A stretch of DNA of 64,000 bases from Burkholderiaceae bacterium (GTDB taxonomy: Bacteria > Pseudomonadota > Gammaproteobacteria > Burkholderiales > Burkholderiaceae_C). The translations under genes and the position numbers were made by a program. Location of the stretch: positions 179,287 to 243,286 of the forward strand of contig JAFEHU010000056.1 in assembly GCA_017848435.1 (NCBI GenBank). Reading direction: 5' to 3'. This document shows, piece after piece, positions 27,909 through 38,106 of this stretch. Positions within the stretch are counted from its first letter, which is position 1, and each line of letters opens with the position of its first letter. The notes beneath the pieces are model-generated. The model saw only the letters and a program-made list of their open reading frames with translations. It was not told the origin of the DNA and did no database searches.

Positions 27909-29966
27909 TTACTCAACTCCCAGCGCCTTGAACACTGCATCTACAGGATCTGAGTAAAAACCCGTCTGGAACTTGGCAAAGAGCTCACCGGGAACAGTTG
28001 GAATGTCTGTAACACTAGACATCGGCAGCAGAATCCTTTTCGCACCCGCGTCAAAAGCAACCTGCATGCATTCGGCCAGATTGGTGACTTGGACCACAGT
28101 ACCGCCCAAGCTCATATCCCCCAAGACTGCCAATTGCGACTGCACTGGTTTTCCGAGTGCGGACGAGCAAAGGGCAATAAAACTGGCCAGAGTTAAAGCC
28201 TGTGGTGTACCGCTGTTCTGCAGCTCAACCAGATGCGTATGAAAATCGCGCTCGCCGGGCTTGATGGACGCACTCACGCGGGAGGAATTGGCCTTGAAGA
28301 AGTCAAAAGCTATTTTCACGGCCTCTTTTGGCGCTGCTCCGGAGACGTTGACCTTGCCACCACCCGGAATAGACTGGATCTCCAACCGGTAAATGCCTGG
28401 CATTTCTGCAGACCCCATGCTGATCGTATGGAGCGTTCCAGGCTGTAATCGCCCCTCGGGCACCAATGCCCCTCCCGATTGCTCAGGAACCGTCACAAAC
28501 CGCTCAGAAGCGTCTTCCAAGTCGATGTAGCTGAAATGAACGTCGTAGAACTCCATGCCGCCAATTTTCTTGAGCTGCTCTTTCACCCGCCTGCGGGCCT
28601 CCAAGGCGTACTCAAGGCACTTGCGGACGGTTTCCTTCGAATACTCACCGTGCGGGCTCACCAGCTTCAACAATCCAGACGTGGTGCGACGAACGGCGAT
28701 GGTGTCGCGCTGGTTCAGGTTGTTTCCAAGCCGAAACCACTTGTCGATGGCATCGGCAAAACTGTGTTTGCGCATCTCTCGCAGGTACTCCGCGAGGTAG
28801 TCAACGATCAAGCCGTACTGGTTGGTGAAGAACTCAGGGCGCATCTTTGGAATTTCCCAGCCAGGCACATAGGCATGGAATCGGTCAAAAAACGCCGAAT
28901 CAATCATCGCTTCGGGGAATGGCGCCAGCAGATGGGACGTCTTGACGAGCGACTCAACGCTCTGGTTGATGTTGCCCACAAAGACCATCGCGGCACTGGC
29001 GTTGATCGACTCTCTTCCCCTGCTGAAGGACCCCGAGGCCATGTAATCTTTCATGATCTGAACGCCATCGTGGTCTTTGAAATTGATCCCTGCAACCTCG
29101 TCAAACGCCACCACATCCCACAAGCCCACCAGTCCAACCTTTCGAGCACCCATGTTGTAAAACAGGTTTGCAACCGTAGTCTGACCGCCCGAGACCAAAA
29201 TGCTGTTGGGACTGATCTCTTTGTAGATATGGCTCTTACCAGTGCCACGGGGACCTAACTCGCAAAAGTTGTAATTGTTTTCGACCAATGGGACCATCCG
29301 GGCGAGCAGATGCCATTTCGCACGCTCCTTGAAGTTGCTTGGCTCCATGCCAGTCGAACGTATGAGCGCGTCTATCCACTGCTCGTCTGTGAACGCACGC
29401 CGACCGTCGAACAAGGCCTGCATGTCCATGTTGGGCATTTGGATCGGCTTGAGCTCAGTGACGGTGAACGGCGAGCCTCTTTGGTCTTCCTCGAACTCAT
29501 ATTTGAGGGTGACGATGCACCAGATACCCCCCACCAACAGTTTCTCGAACTGACGAACATAAGCATCTGAAATTTCAGCGTTCTTCACGCCCAGGTTCGA
29601 CAGCAGCGCCTCGTAGACGTCCCGCTTTTCGTTGAGCTTGACTGTGACTTTATCAATCACTTTGTAGGTGCCGCTTTCGCGGACCTTGGACTTGACCTTT
29701 TCAGCCTCGTCCGGACGAACATAGTTCTCAGACAGAATGCGCTTGACGTTCTTTAACCCGTTCTGGATCACCACTTCGTCATTGCTGGCGCAATACATTC
29801 CCAGCAGATATTCAAGAACGTAGACAGGTACGTTTGCTCCCTCTTTGATCAGCTTGGTCAAGTCTTTGCGGACAACCTTGCCAGCAAAGTGTGTGTTGAG
29901 AAGGTCATCGAGACTGGCTGAGCTCAAAGTCTCAGCGGTCAGGTCGGGGGATGTCGTCAAGTCCAT
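27909..29966 (-). CDS. brxL: BREX system Lon-like ATPase BrxL
   Basis: Last gene of the type 1 BREX operon, 685 residues. Walker A CELGPRGTGKSHIYKEI is at about 235-250, Walker B lies around LWDVVAFDEVAGINF, and the C-terminal third has the Lon-protease-like fold (LAVLGDMSLGGTVVQV, AGAKRILLP). The Lon catalytic serine motif is not evident at the expected place (SGTPQALTLASF), as usual in BrxL. The chosen start is the ATG at 29966, two bases after the pglZ stop. In known BREX systems BrxL is needed for phage restriction but not for methylation. Confidence 0.93.
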   Translation of the reverse strand: MDLTTSPDLTAETLSSASLDDLLNTHFAGKVVRKDLTKLIKEGANVPVYVLEYLLGMYCASNDEVVIQNGLKNVKRILSENYVRPDEAEKVKSKVRESGTYKVIDKVTVKLNEKRDVYEALLSNLGVKNAEISDAYVRQFEKLLVGGIWCIVTLKYEFEEDQRGSPFTVTELKPIQMPNMDMQALFDGRRAFTDEQWIDALIRSTGMEPSNFKERAKWHLLARMVPLVENNYNFCELGPRGTGKSHIYKEISPNSILVSGGQTTVANLFYNMGARKVGLVGLWDVVAFDEVAGINFKDHDGVQIMKDYMASGSFSRGRESINASAAMVFVGNINQSVESLVKTSHLLAPFPEAMIDSAFFDRFHAYVPGWEIPKMRPEFFTNQYGLIVDYLAEYLREMRKHSFADAIDKWFRLGNNLNQRDTIAVRRTTSGLLKLVSPHGEYSKETVRKCLEYALEARRRVKEQLKKIGGMEFYDVHFSYIDLEDASERFVTVPEQSGGALVPEGRLQPGTLHTISMGSAEMPGIYRLEIQSIPGGGKVNVSGAAPKEAVKIAFDFFKANSSRVSASIKPGERDFHTHLVELQNSGTPQALTLASFIALCSSALGKPVQSQLAVLGDMSLGGTVVQVTNLAECMQVAFDAGAKRILLPMSSVTDIPTVPGELFAKFQTGFYSDPVDAVFKALGVE

Positions 29967-29968
29967 GG

Positions 29969-32575
29969 TCAAAAATCGTTTCCAAAGGCCAAGTCAATTT
30001 TGATGGGCAGTCTGAGGATTTCAGCCTTGGAGACTGCATCCCGCATCACAAGGTCGTGTCGCTTTTTCGGATCATGCGCACCAGTCAATACCGTCAACAA
30101 CACTGAGCGCTTGCGCTCATCCAAAAGCTGCGAGGTACTGTCGAAAGTCAGCGACTGCTCGTCGCTCACCAAACGATCACCATCGCGCAGCGACACCACC
30201 ACATTGCGGGCCAAAACGCGGTCGGACACTGCATCGGTCTGAATGAACTCAAAGCGCTGGGTGTTGGTCACAACCTTGTTCACAGCACCCAGCAGGCTGA
30301 CACTCACCGGCTTGCTTTTCGCGCTTTCTGCATCGGTCACTCGAACTGTGATCAATGGAACCACCACCTCCTGCGGCATGGCGCTTCCATGCACAAATCG
30401 GGCGCCACCAGCGAAGTGAAAGCGGCTGGCGCCCTTAGGCACCCAAAAATCAAGACTTCCTTCAGGGGTGGTACCCGCAGTGATAGCCGTATTACCACTC
30501 CAAGCTTTAGGGCTGTTGCCAAGGTCACGACCGATCAGGTAGCGCTTTTTTGCTTTGAGTGTGCCAACCGGCTTTTCTTCCAAAGCGGACTTGTCGGCCG
30601 CGTCCAAAGCAGACTCTTGGTACATGAAGCCGTGATCGGCGGTTACCAACACGTTAGACCCATTCAGGGTGTTGACGATGAATCCGAGTACGCCTGCCAG
30701 TTCCTGTACGGTTTGCGCCGCCGCTTCAAACGTTTTGGTCTCGGAAGCTTGCTTGTCCCCAATCATGTCAATGCGGTCGTGATACACGTACACAAGCCGC
30801 TGATTGCGAACGAGCTCACGCCCCTTCTCCTTACCAAGCGCCATCAAGTCCTCTGCTTTGACGGCCATGCCCCCAAATTCCGCGAGGTGTTCGCTGCGTT
30901 GCTCAAGTGTGGCGACCGAATGGCCATCCGCTAATACATCCAGGTTTGCACCCACCTTGTAAGCCAGTGTTTGATGTGGTAGCAATGCGGCCATGCCCAG
31001 CGCGGTGTAGCTCGGCAATACGCCCAGCATTCCTTCGAGGCTGGCTTTGAACCTGTTCTTGCTGTTCACCTGCTGCACCAGCTCGTGGGCAACTTCATAG
31101 CGCATGGCGTCAGAAATCAGCACGAATACACGTTTTACACTGCCCTCAAATAAGGGGGTCACATATCGATTGAAGAAGACCTGTTGGCTGGTGATGTTGG
31201 GCAACTTCCATTGGTTCAAAAGCCCATCACTCCCCTCAATCACCTTGGCCCAGGCCATACTCAGTTGTGGGATGTACCAGCCCGAATAAGCGCTCTCGAT
31301 GGTTTCGCGCAATTCATGAAGAACCGCCCACCCAGTAGGCTCAACAGCATCGGCTGCAGTGTGGAAGTGTCGGTAAAGCTGGTCAAACCGAAAAAGCTCC
31401 TCTTTGTACTTGGTGAAAGCAGCATCGGCATTTGCGAAGCTGAAGCCACCTGCAAAGGAAGCCTTCAAAGTAAAAAAATCTGCCGCTGCAGTCAGTGCGT
31501 CATAACAGGCCGCTAAGGCCCGTGTGCGTTCATTAGAGCTGGCCAGCAATGGGTTGGCCCAATGGCCATCACGGCGCCGGGCAATCAAAGAGCGAACCAC
31601 ATCCATGTTGGCGCCTGCACCAACCACAATCCGCTTTTTCAGGTCTTGGACGATGCGGAGCTCGACATCTTCAAATGTCATGACCTCCAGCAATTGCTCG
31701 GCCGTGTAGGGGCCAAGCAAGCTTTTCAGCTCCAAGGTGTCCGATACCGCTTGAGCCAGCATGTTGTACTTACCAAACTGTGCGATGTCAGACCGCCACC
31801 TCGCCACAAAAACTGAGGCGTTGGCTGCGAGTGACCGATCCAGCAATACGAGGTGTAAGAGTTGCCTTGGTGGGTCAGCATTCAAATTACGACAGAAGTC
31901 TGTAGCCAGAATTCGCACCAACAAGTCTCGCAAAGATGGAGACACATCGAAGTAGCCCAACTGCTGATGAACCAAGCTCCAAAAAGGCGTAACTAGTTCG
32001 TTGCTTTCTATCTCCTGCCAAAGCTTTGAGCTTGATGCCAAATCTGCACCATCTTCTGAAAGAATGGTTGCAAACAAACGCTGCAGAATTGCGAACAACT
32101 CAGGTTGATCTGCCCGCGTCAACACGGCCATCATCTTTCGATCAAGATCACCGGCATCGTCCCCTGAGAGAACGTGTCGCTTCAAGCGTTCGACTCGATC
32201 TTTCGAACCAAAAAACTTGTTTCTCAATTTGAGGTGAGGTCGTAGCCCGAGTGTTGTCAAACCCATTTCCTCAAGCAGAATTGATGTAGCGTCCGCTTTG
32301 AACGACTTACTTCGCAGCCGGACATCGAATAACCAGTCCTGGCTGGGCTCGGGCTCGGGCTCGGTGCTGTACAGCAGCCAACGTTGATCTGGATCCTTTA
32401 GGATGCTGAGCTTGATCTGTAACGCTGGCGTCTCAGCCAAGTACAGCAGCTGCACATTGTCAAGCTGGAGGCCCCCCACTACTGAGATGAACTCCGCCTC
32501 GACGTCGTGCCAGAAAACTACTTGGTCGGATGCAAACAGGCTAGACAGACCTTCCTTCAGTCGTCGCTGGTCCAT
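29969..32575 (-). CDS. pglZ: BREX system alkaline-phosphatase-fold protein PglZ
   Basis: Core BREX protein of 868 residues from the ATG at 32575 (MDQRRLKEGLSSLF, VVFWHDVEAEF), the usual PglZ beginning. The longer open frame upstream overlaps the DUF4435 gene. The metal-binding phosphatase fold is visible in VFVLISDAMRYEVAHELV and VLVTADHGFMYQE, and later in HGSAMPQEVVVPLITV. The start codon shares one base with the stop of the preceding ariB-like gene (TAATG), so translation of pglZ depends on reading through the PARIS pair. PglZ is essential in studied BREX systems and forms a complex with PglX. Confidence 0.93.
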   Translation of the reverse strand: MDQRRLKEGLSSLFASDQVVFWHDVEAEFISVVGGLQLDNVQLLYLAETPALQIKLSILKDPDQRWLLYSTEPEPEPSQDWLFDVRLRSKSFKADATSILLEEMGLTTLGLRPHLKLRNKFFGSKDRVERLKRHVLSGDDAGDLDRKMMAVLTRADQPELFAILQRLFATILSEDGADLASSSKLWQEIESNELVTPFWSLVHQQLGYFDVSPSLRDLLVRILATDFCRNLNADPPRQLLHLVLLDRSLAANASVFVARWRSDIAQFGKYNMLAQAVSDTLELKSLLGPYTAEQLLEVMTFEDVELRIVQDLKKRIVVGAGANMDVVRSLIARRRDGHWANPLLASSNERTRALAACYDALTAAADFFTLKASFAGGFSFANADAAFTKYKEELFRFDQLYRHFHTAADAVEPTGWAVLHELRETIESAYSGWYIPQLSMAWAKVIEGSDGLLNQWKLPNITSQQVFFNRYVTPLFEGSVKRVFVLISDAMRYEVAHELVQQVNSKNRFKASLEGMLGVLPSYTALGMAALLPHQTLAYKVGANLDVLADGHSVATLEQRSEHLAEFGGMAVKAEDLMALGKEKGRELVRNQRLVYVYHDRIDMIGDKQASETKTFEAAAQTVQELAGVLGFIVNTLNGSNVLVTADHGFMYQESALDAADKSALEEKPVGTLKAKKRYLIGRDLGNSPKAWSGNTAITAGTTPEGSLDFWVPKGASRFHFAGGARFVHGSAMPQEVVVPLITVRVTDAESAKSKPVSVSLLGAVNKVVTNTQRFEFIQTDAVSDRVLARNVVVSLRDGDRLVSDEQSLTFDSTSQLLDERKRSVLLTVLTGAHDPKKRHDLVMRDAVSKAEILRLPIKIDLAFGNDF

Positions 32576-33390
32576 TACATCAGTCCCATTGCTTGCCACA
32601 GCGAATCCAAATCTGGCGGGAGACTTCTGGTCCGGAAAATTGAGATGCGCCGTTGCTTTGCTTCCTTTTGCCCAAGCAATCTGTTTAACGTCTGATGAAC
32701 CACTTGAGGATAGAAAGATTTTGCATACAGCCACTGCGAGAAAAGCTCGGTCTCGCCCATCGCATTCATCATTTGCTCCAAAACATGAACTTTCGAGAGG
32801 ATGTCGTCGGCGTTCAAAGCGTCGTACCAATTCTTAAGATGTGCCTTCAACTCCAGGTCGTTCGGCATGGGCGGACTCCCCGTTACTGCATTAGGGAAAC
32901 CCAGTTCACGCAGTTGGGTCCATAGTGGACGTACCTCGTGCAGTAAAGCCGCCTGACGGATCCATTCCACCAGGTTTTTCCTCAACTCCACTCGAAGCTG
33001 TTGTTCCCCTCCCGCGATCTTGGCTTGCTGCTTTGGTGGAAATGCGCTCCAGAGCTCAGCCGGATCAACCAGATAGCTCTCTAAGCAGAACCTCGGAAGC
33101 ACTTTAAGGTTTGGTTGCCCGACTAGACGAGCGGTGATTTGTTGCAGTGTCCACTCGTCCCTGTCCACCACACCTATCCAACTGGTTTCTTTCGCCAGCA
33201 TGTCTAGCACCGCCTTTTTGCCTCCGGCAGGCTCTAGATGCCAATTCTTCTCCCAGTCGCTAAACTGGCGATCCAGAAGAATGCGGAAGGCGTCTACATC
33301 TGCACTGCCTTCTAACAACAAGACCCGCACCCCGGTATTCCCTACTAGCTGGGTCTTGATCTGCTTAATGCGCTCATCCACCTTGCTCAT
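32575..33390 (-). CDS. ariB: DUF4435 Toprim-like effector, AriB-like (PARIS)
   Basis: Protein of 271 residues. The N-terminal Toprim-like domain has the glutamate in VRVLLLEGSADVDAF (E27) and the acidic pair in WIGVVDRDEW (D76, D78), followed by RFCLESYLVDP, typical of DUF4435. In the PARIS system AriB is a nuclease released from AriA when a phage anti-restriction protein is sensed; E27 fits the position of the catalytic glutamate in that family. It overlaps the ATPase gene by 4 nt (ATGA) and pglZ by 1 nt. The assignment rests on the gene pair as much as on sequence; related ATPase-plus-Toprim pairs exist. Confidence 0.75.
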   Translation of the reverse strand: MSKVDERIKQIKTQLVGNTGVRVLLLEGSADVDAFRILLDRQFSDWEKNWHLEPAGGKKAVLDMLAKETSWIGVVDRDEWTLQQITARLVGQPNLKVLPRFCLESYLVDPAELWSAFPPKQQAKIAGGEQQLRVELRKNLVEWIRQAALLHEVRPLWTQLRELGFPNAVTGSPPMPNDLELKAHLKNWYDALNADDILSKVHVLEQMMNAMGETELFSQWLYAKSFYPQVVHQTLNRLLGQKEAKQRRISIFRTRSLPPDLDSLWQAMGLM

Positions 33391-34466
33391 GCCAAGGCAC
33401 TTTCGACTTTTTCACCAATTCGTCCAAGTTCAATACGGCGGCCTGAAGCCTCGTAGCGCTGCCAGATGTCAGGCATATGTGACGTAATCACCAGCTGACC
33501 GTCGATGTCTTTAACCAGCTTTTCAAGACTAGACAAAAGCCCCCCCACCAGAGATGGGTGGAGATACAAATCAGGCTCATCAATCAGAACCACAGCGCCC
33601 CGCTCTGCCCACCTAGCTAATAGGTACAACATGATCAAAACCTGGTGTTCGCCAGCGCTGAGTTCGTCGAGATTGTGGTGCTGCCCCTTCCGGCCTTTAA
33701 GCCGCACCCGAAGTCGGGATTCGCCAGGTTGAATATCGGGTTCGATTTCTTTTCCTGACAGAAATCCATTAAGTAGCCGAATAATCTCGTGATACCGATG
33801 CAACTGGGTTGTTTTCAATGTGATCAGCGATGACTCCAGTTGATCCTTCCAGTCCTCGCTTGCCACGTACTTGGGTAGCCATCGACGCCCGGCAACCTCC
33901 GCAGAGTGTTCCCCCACGTTCTTCCTAGGTGACACCCAGCGTCGCTCTTCGGCGTCGAGAAAGACTATGTTAGGGACATCCACCTTGTCGAAAGACAAGA
34001 TCATTCTCTTGCGAGACTCTCCCCACTTTGTCACCCAATCATCGTTCGGCAGAATCAGCTCACGCTTAGGATTACCTGGCTTACCGGTGCGCGCCACGCT
34101 TTCGCCGATCCACTGCACGTGTGGGTTGGCTTTTTGCATCGACTCACACCAGAGCGCATCACCGAACAGCAAACCCACTACTGGGCCGTTTTCAAACACT
34201 TCCGTGAAGATGACTGAACACCCCCCCCATTTTTGTAGCCATTCCCGCGCGATGTGGCTTCTGGGCAGCGACTTTCTGTAGTCCAACCAATATCCCAACG
34301 CCTCCCACAGCATGGCAACAGAGCGGAGCACAGTGGACTTCCCACAACCGTTGGGCCCAGAGAGCAGTGCACGTGCTTCAACGCTGTCATCCCAATCATT
34401 CTGAAGGTCTATGGACTGATCACCCAAGGGGCCGACATCTTGAAAATGTATTGAGTGGATCTTCAT
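33387..34466 (-). CDS. ariA: ABC-type AAA ATPase, AriA-like (PARIS)
   Basis: Cytoplasmic ATPase of 359 residues with Walker A ALLSGPNGCGKSTVL (about 34-48), signature LDELSAGEHQVLIML (about 262-276), Walker B VVLIDEPDLYLHPS (about 285-298) and a switch histidine in LVITSHMPD. This is the compact SMC/ABC type of PARIS AriA. In known systems AriA oligomers hold AriB and sense phage anti-restriction proteins such as Ocr. Here it starts inside the stop of pglX (ATGA) and its own stop overlaps the ariB-like start, so it is fully inside the BREX operon. Confidence 0.77.
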   Translation of the reverse strand: MKIHSIHFQDVGPLGDQSIDLQNDWDDSVEARALLSGPNGCGKSTVLRSVAMLWEALGYWLDYRKSLPRSHIAREWLQKWGGCSVIFTEVFENGPVVGLLFGDALWCESMQKANPHVQWIGESVARTGKPGNPKRELILPNDDWVTKWGESRKRMILSFDKVDVPNIVFLDAEERRWVSPRKNVGEHSAEVAGRRWLPKYVASEDWKDQLESSLITLKTTQLHRYHEIIRLLNGFLSGKEIEPDIQPGESRLRVRLKGRKGQHHNLDELSAGEHQVLIMLYLLARWAERGAVVLIDEPDLYLHPSLVGGLLSSLEKLVKDIDGQLVITSHMPDIWQRYEASGRRIELGRIGEKVESALA

Positions 34467-37400
34467 TCCTCATCCTTTCCACCAGTGACCGCCTTCACAT
34501 CTGCCAACAATTCACCAAACTTCCCATAATTGACTTTAACCCCATCATCCAGATCCAGGGTGATGCGCATGTCGGCGTAGTGTCGGAGTTGTTCGTCGTA
34601 GGCCAGTAGCTCTACGTGCTTCTTCTTGAGCTTTTCTACTTCCTTGGCCAGCTTGTTGCGGGCGGCGGTGCTGCTGGCGGCTGCGGCGTCTGTTTGCAGC
34701 ATCTCGATGCGGCTTTGAATTTTGCCGGTGAGGGGCACGACGTATTCAGCGCGCAGCCGGGCGAGTGTGCCCTCGTGGTAGCGGTGCAGATAGACCAGGG
34801 CCTGGAAGGCGCCTTGTTTGCCGCTGCTGAAGAGCCAGTAGATGGGGCGCTTTTTGTAGGTTTGCAGGTGGTCTTTGAAGAACTTGTCGGCGATGTAGCG
34901 GCGGATGGTCTCGTCTGGGGTCTCAGACGATTTGGTGCCGAGGCTCTCGGCCAGCCAGGCCATGTTTTCTTCCAGGGTGTCTGGCCCCCAGACGGCGCGC
35001 AGGAATTCGCGGATGCGGCTGGGTGCGTCGTCGGTAAACCAGAATTCGTCGGTGATGGGGACGATCCCGTCGGCATCTGCGGGGAAGGTGGCGTAGCGGC
35101 TAGGCTCGAAGCCAACGTTGCTTGCGTGGGCATAGATCAAGCCGGGTTCGTCGAGGCTGTAGCGGCCCATCATGCAACCGATGGCGTAGGAGATCAGGCG
35201 CTGGCAGTCTTTTTCGCGGTCGGCACGAGTCAGGGTGATTTGGGATTGGGATCCACTTGAAACCTCAGAATCACTTAATCCAAACTCCCCAAGAACTAAC
35301 CCGTTAATCCTGTCCTCCAGGTCCTGCATAGAGGACCGTGCGTCATCGAGCCTAACTGAATGATTTGACCATCCAATTTGTAACGATTGCGACACTCCTT
35401 GTAAAAGTGGATTTTGTTTGAAATCCATGGATGTCTCGCTAGAGTCCCAATCACTTTTGGCGAGATCTACACACTTTCCCCCATACGAGCCAACTTTTTC
35501 GAGAGCAATGCCGGAGTAGGGTAACTTTGATATTTCACCAGCGCCGTAGTTCAACGTCGGAGATAGTATTTTAAGAAAATAGCTGGCAAGACCAGAGTTT
35601 AGGTAGGCCAGTACAGGCATTAACTCATCATCGACAGCAAATGCAGCCATTCCTGCATGCGAGAAAATTACTCCCTTAGGATAGTAACGACATGAAAAAC
35701 TCCCCGAACTGATTGCAGTCCAACTTGCAGACTCTCTGAAATAGAACTGCGGATTCTTGGCTACAAATTCAGGGGTTTTTAAATAAGGATATTGCCTAAG
35801 AATGTTGGCTTTAATTTCCGCACCATCGTTTTCCCAATTCACCACGTGCTCAAGATTGCCGAACCACTTTCTAAAATCACCACCTTTATTAAACGGAAAC
35901 CATTTCTTTTTTGATTCAGCAGCTTCAGCAGCCGACGCCATATTCAAACCGATATTTTGGCTTGGTACTTCAAACCACATACGAACGTAGCGACCATTGT
36001 TGCTGGTTGCTAATCCTTGGCGAACATCCACAAAGTCCACAAGAGACTTATTTTCAACAAAAATTCGCCTTGTCTTCGCAGTGACCCAGTAAGCGATAGG
36101 GCTACCGGGGATCTCGTCGAAGTCATTCCGGACTCGCGAGTAAATAGCTTCGCCTTTCGCTATTCTCGACAAGAAGAGTTCATTCTTGTCTACAGTTGCC
36201 AACACGTCACTCAAATTCAGATACCTTCCACGGTGATCCAGATTCCCATTGAAGAGTACGAACGCCACACCTCGATGATAAGTGTGGACTTCAGGAAAGC
36301 AATTCCATCCAATATGAACGAGGCTATCAAATGATCGTTCACGCGCTAATGCATTTCGTAGATCGCCAAACGAAGAAAGAAATAGCCAAGAATCCATTGT
36401 CAGCATGCCGCTAAAACCGGAAATCTTGGTGAAAGTCCGGCTGCGCTCAATAAAACAGGTAAATAGATCTTTTTTTGACTCTTTAAATAAATCTTGCACA
36501 AATTTTTTGAGGGCAACGTTCATTCCTCCGCTGCCCATGTATGGCGGATTCGCCACCACCGCATCAAACTGCATCGCCAGCACCTGCGCCTGCTGCACCA
36601 GCGGCAGCAAATCATCCGCAGCCGCATTGGCATAGATATCACCATTCAACTTGACCGAGGCCAGCATCTCCGGCAACACGGCTAGTTGCGTCTTGAGCGC
36701 ATAGGGAATCTGGATCAGCGAGCCAAAGGTTTTGGCGTGTTCAAAGGTGTCCACCAGAGCGGAGATGGCGGCGCGCTGGACTTTGAATGGGGCCATGTGG
36801 GTGGCGAGCTCGTCCACGCTCAGGCCTTTGCTCTCTTGCAGGCTTAGCACATTGAGCTTGGGTGGCTGCAGGTTGCCCGCATCATCTGTAGCGGTGAACA
36901 GGCGGCGGTCGTCGGCGCGGGCTTTCATCAGCAGCGCAAAACCTGCCATTTGGGCAGCGCGGTCGTCAATGTCCAGGCCGTAGAGGTTCTTTTCCAGAAT
37001 CAGGCGTGGGATGGCTTTGGGTTGGTAGCCACGCTCCAGGTAGATGGCCTTGAGCACGTCATAGGCCACCACCAGGATGTGGCCGCTGCCACAGGCCGGG
37101 TCCAGAACGGTGATGGATTCGGGGTTGAGCGTGTCGCCGTCTTCACGAACACGGGTCTGGATGAGGGCATCAATCTGGGCTTGCACCTCGGGCGTTTGCT
37201 CTGCCGGGGTGATGTAGTAAGGCCACTCTTGGGCCAGGGTGCTTTGCGGGTTGGCCATGAGCCAGAGGCGGCCCACGCTGTTTTGCACCAGGTATTGCAC
37301 GATCCAGTTTGGAGTAAAGAGCTGGGTAGCAGCGGGGATGTCTTCGCTTTTGACGACCTTGCCGATGACCTGGTCCTTCTTCTCACTGATATAGAACTGG

Positions 37401-38053
37401 TACAGCCAGCCGATGATTTCGACCTCGGCCCAGTCTTCCTCGGCAATCTCTGCCACCAGCTTGGCGATGACAGAGTCTGTGCGGAGCAGGTTGTCAGGTA
37501 GTAGAAGCTCTGTCTCGTCGTCAATTCGCTCGAAGAGGAAAGGCATGGCGTTGCTCAGCGCATTGCACTGGGCGATAAGCAGCAGGCGATAAAGCTCTCC
37601 GTCGCGATTGCCTGCCAGCTTCATTTCAATCACATGCGCTGGATTGAGACCCGGCAAGTGCTTGTTTTCTGCAAGCTCGGCGGCATGGCTGAGGACGTCA
37701 GGCAGGCTGCCCTGTGAACTGGACAACACGCGGTGGCCGTGCTCCAGGTAGTCGTGCAGTTCCATGTAGCGCAACGCCGCAAAGCGGTTGAACCAGGTGT
37801 ATGCCACTGCTTCGACCGCGCGGGCAAAGCCATCGCTGCGCATGCGGTCGATCAGCTTGGTTCTTTGTCCATCCACTTTGGCAGGCCAGGCTTGGCCACC
37901 GATCACCGCCACATCGCCTTGAACCTGACTGGGCAATACGTCAAGCTTCCCTTGTGACTCAGACAAGCCAAGCAAGTTGGCTCGGGCCGTCACCACCGCA
38001 ATGAAGTCTTTTCTGGCTTGCGGCGCATAGGACTTGAGGGTTGCTTTATTCAT
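34463..38053 (-). CDS. pglX: BREX adenine-specific DNA methyltransferase PglX
   Basis: Protein of 1196 residues that methylates one adenine of the BREX recognition site. SAM motif I ITVLDPACGSGHILVVAYDVL is at about 310-330 and motif IV FDAVVANPPYMGSGGMN at about 500-515. The part after motif IV (about residues 510-930, DNA 35,260-36,520) is clearly richer in A and T than both flanks and should contain the target-recognition domain, so it has probably been exchanged by recombination. The recognition sequence cannot be predicted. The start MNKATLKSYAPQARKDF is the usual PglX beginning. It follows hipA by 53 nt and overlaps ariA by 4 nt. Confidence 0.95.
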   Translation of the reverse strand: MNKATLKSYAPQARKDFIAVVTARANLLGLSESQGKLDVLPSQVQGDVAVIGGQAWPAKVDGQRTKLIDRMRSDGFARAVEAVAYTWFNRFAALRYMELHDYLEHGHRVLSSSQGSLPDVLSHAAELAENKHLPGLNPAHVIEMKLAGNRDGELYRLLLIAQCNALSNAMPFLFERIDDETELLLPDNLLRTDSVIAKLVAEIAEEDWAEVEIIGWLYQFYISEKKDQVIGKVVKSEDIPAATQLFTPNWIVQYLVQNSVGRLWLMANPQSTLAQEWPYYITPAEQTPEVQAQIDALIQTRVREDGDTLNPESITVLDPACGSGHILVVAYDVLKAIYLERGYQPKAIPRLILEKNLYGLDIDDRAAQMAGFALLMKARADDRRLFTATDDAGNLQPPKLNVLSLQESKGLSVDELATHMAPFKVQRAAISALVDTFEHAKTFGSLIQIPYALKTQLAVLPEMLASVKLNGDIYANAAADDLLPLVQQAQVLAMQFDAVVANPPYMGSGGMNVALKKFVQDLFKESKKDLFTCFIERSRTFTKISGFSGMLTMDSWLFLSSFGDLRNALARERSFDSLVHIGWNCFPEVHTYHRGVAFVLFNGNLDHRGRYLNLSDVLATVDKNELFLSRIAKGEAIYSRVRNDFDEIPGSPIAYWVTAKTRRIFVENKSLVDFVDVRQGLATSNNGRYVRMWFEVPSQNIGLNMASAAEAAESKKKWFPFNKGGDFRKWFGNLEHVVNWENDGAEIKANILRQYPYLKTPEFVAKNPQFYFRESASWTAISSGSFSCRYYPKGVIFSHAGMAAFAVDDELMPVLAYLNSGLASYFLKILSPTLNYGAGEISKLPYSGIALEKVGSYGGKCVDLAKSDWDSSETSMDFKQNPLLQGVSQSLQIGWSNHSVRLDDARSSMQDLEDRINGLVLGEFGLSDSEVSSGSQSQITLTRADREKDCQRLISYAIGCMMGRYSLDEPGLIYAHASNVGFEPSRYATFPADADGIVPITDEFWFTDDAPSRIREFLRAVWGPDTLEENMAWLAESLGTKSSETPDETIRRYIADKFFKDHLQTYKKRPIYWLFSSGKQGAFQALVYLHRYHEGTLARLRAEYVVPLTGKIQSRIEMLQTDAAAASSTAARNKLAKEVEKLKKKHVELLAYDEQLRHYADMRITLDLDDGVKVNYGKFGELLADVKAVTGGKDEE

Positions 38054-38106
38054 ATTCTTTTGGAGGGTATGTTCTGTGGTCTGTAACGCAGCTCGACTGA
38101 GCGCGA

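Noticed and set aside
29969..32830. Longer pglZ start at 32830
   Set aside because: The extra 85 residues overlap the ariB-like gene, and the family start MDQRR lies at 32575 in a TAATG coupling.
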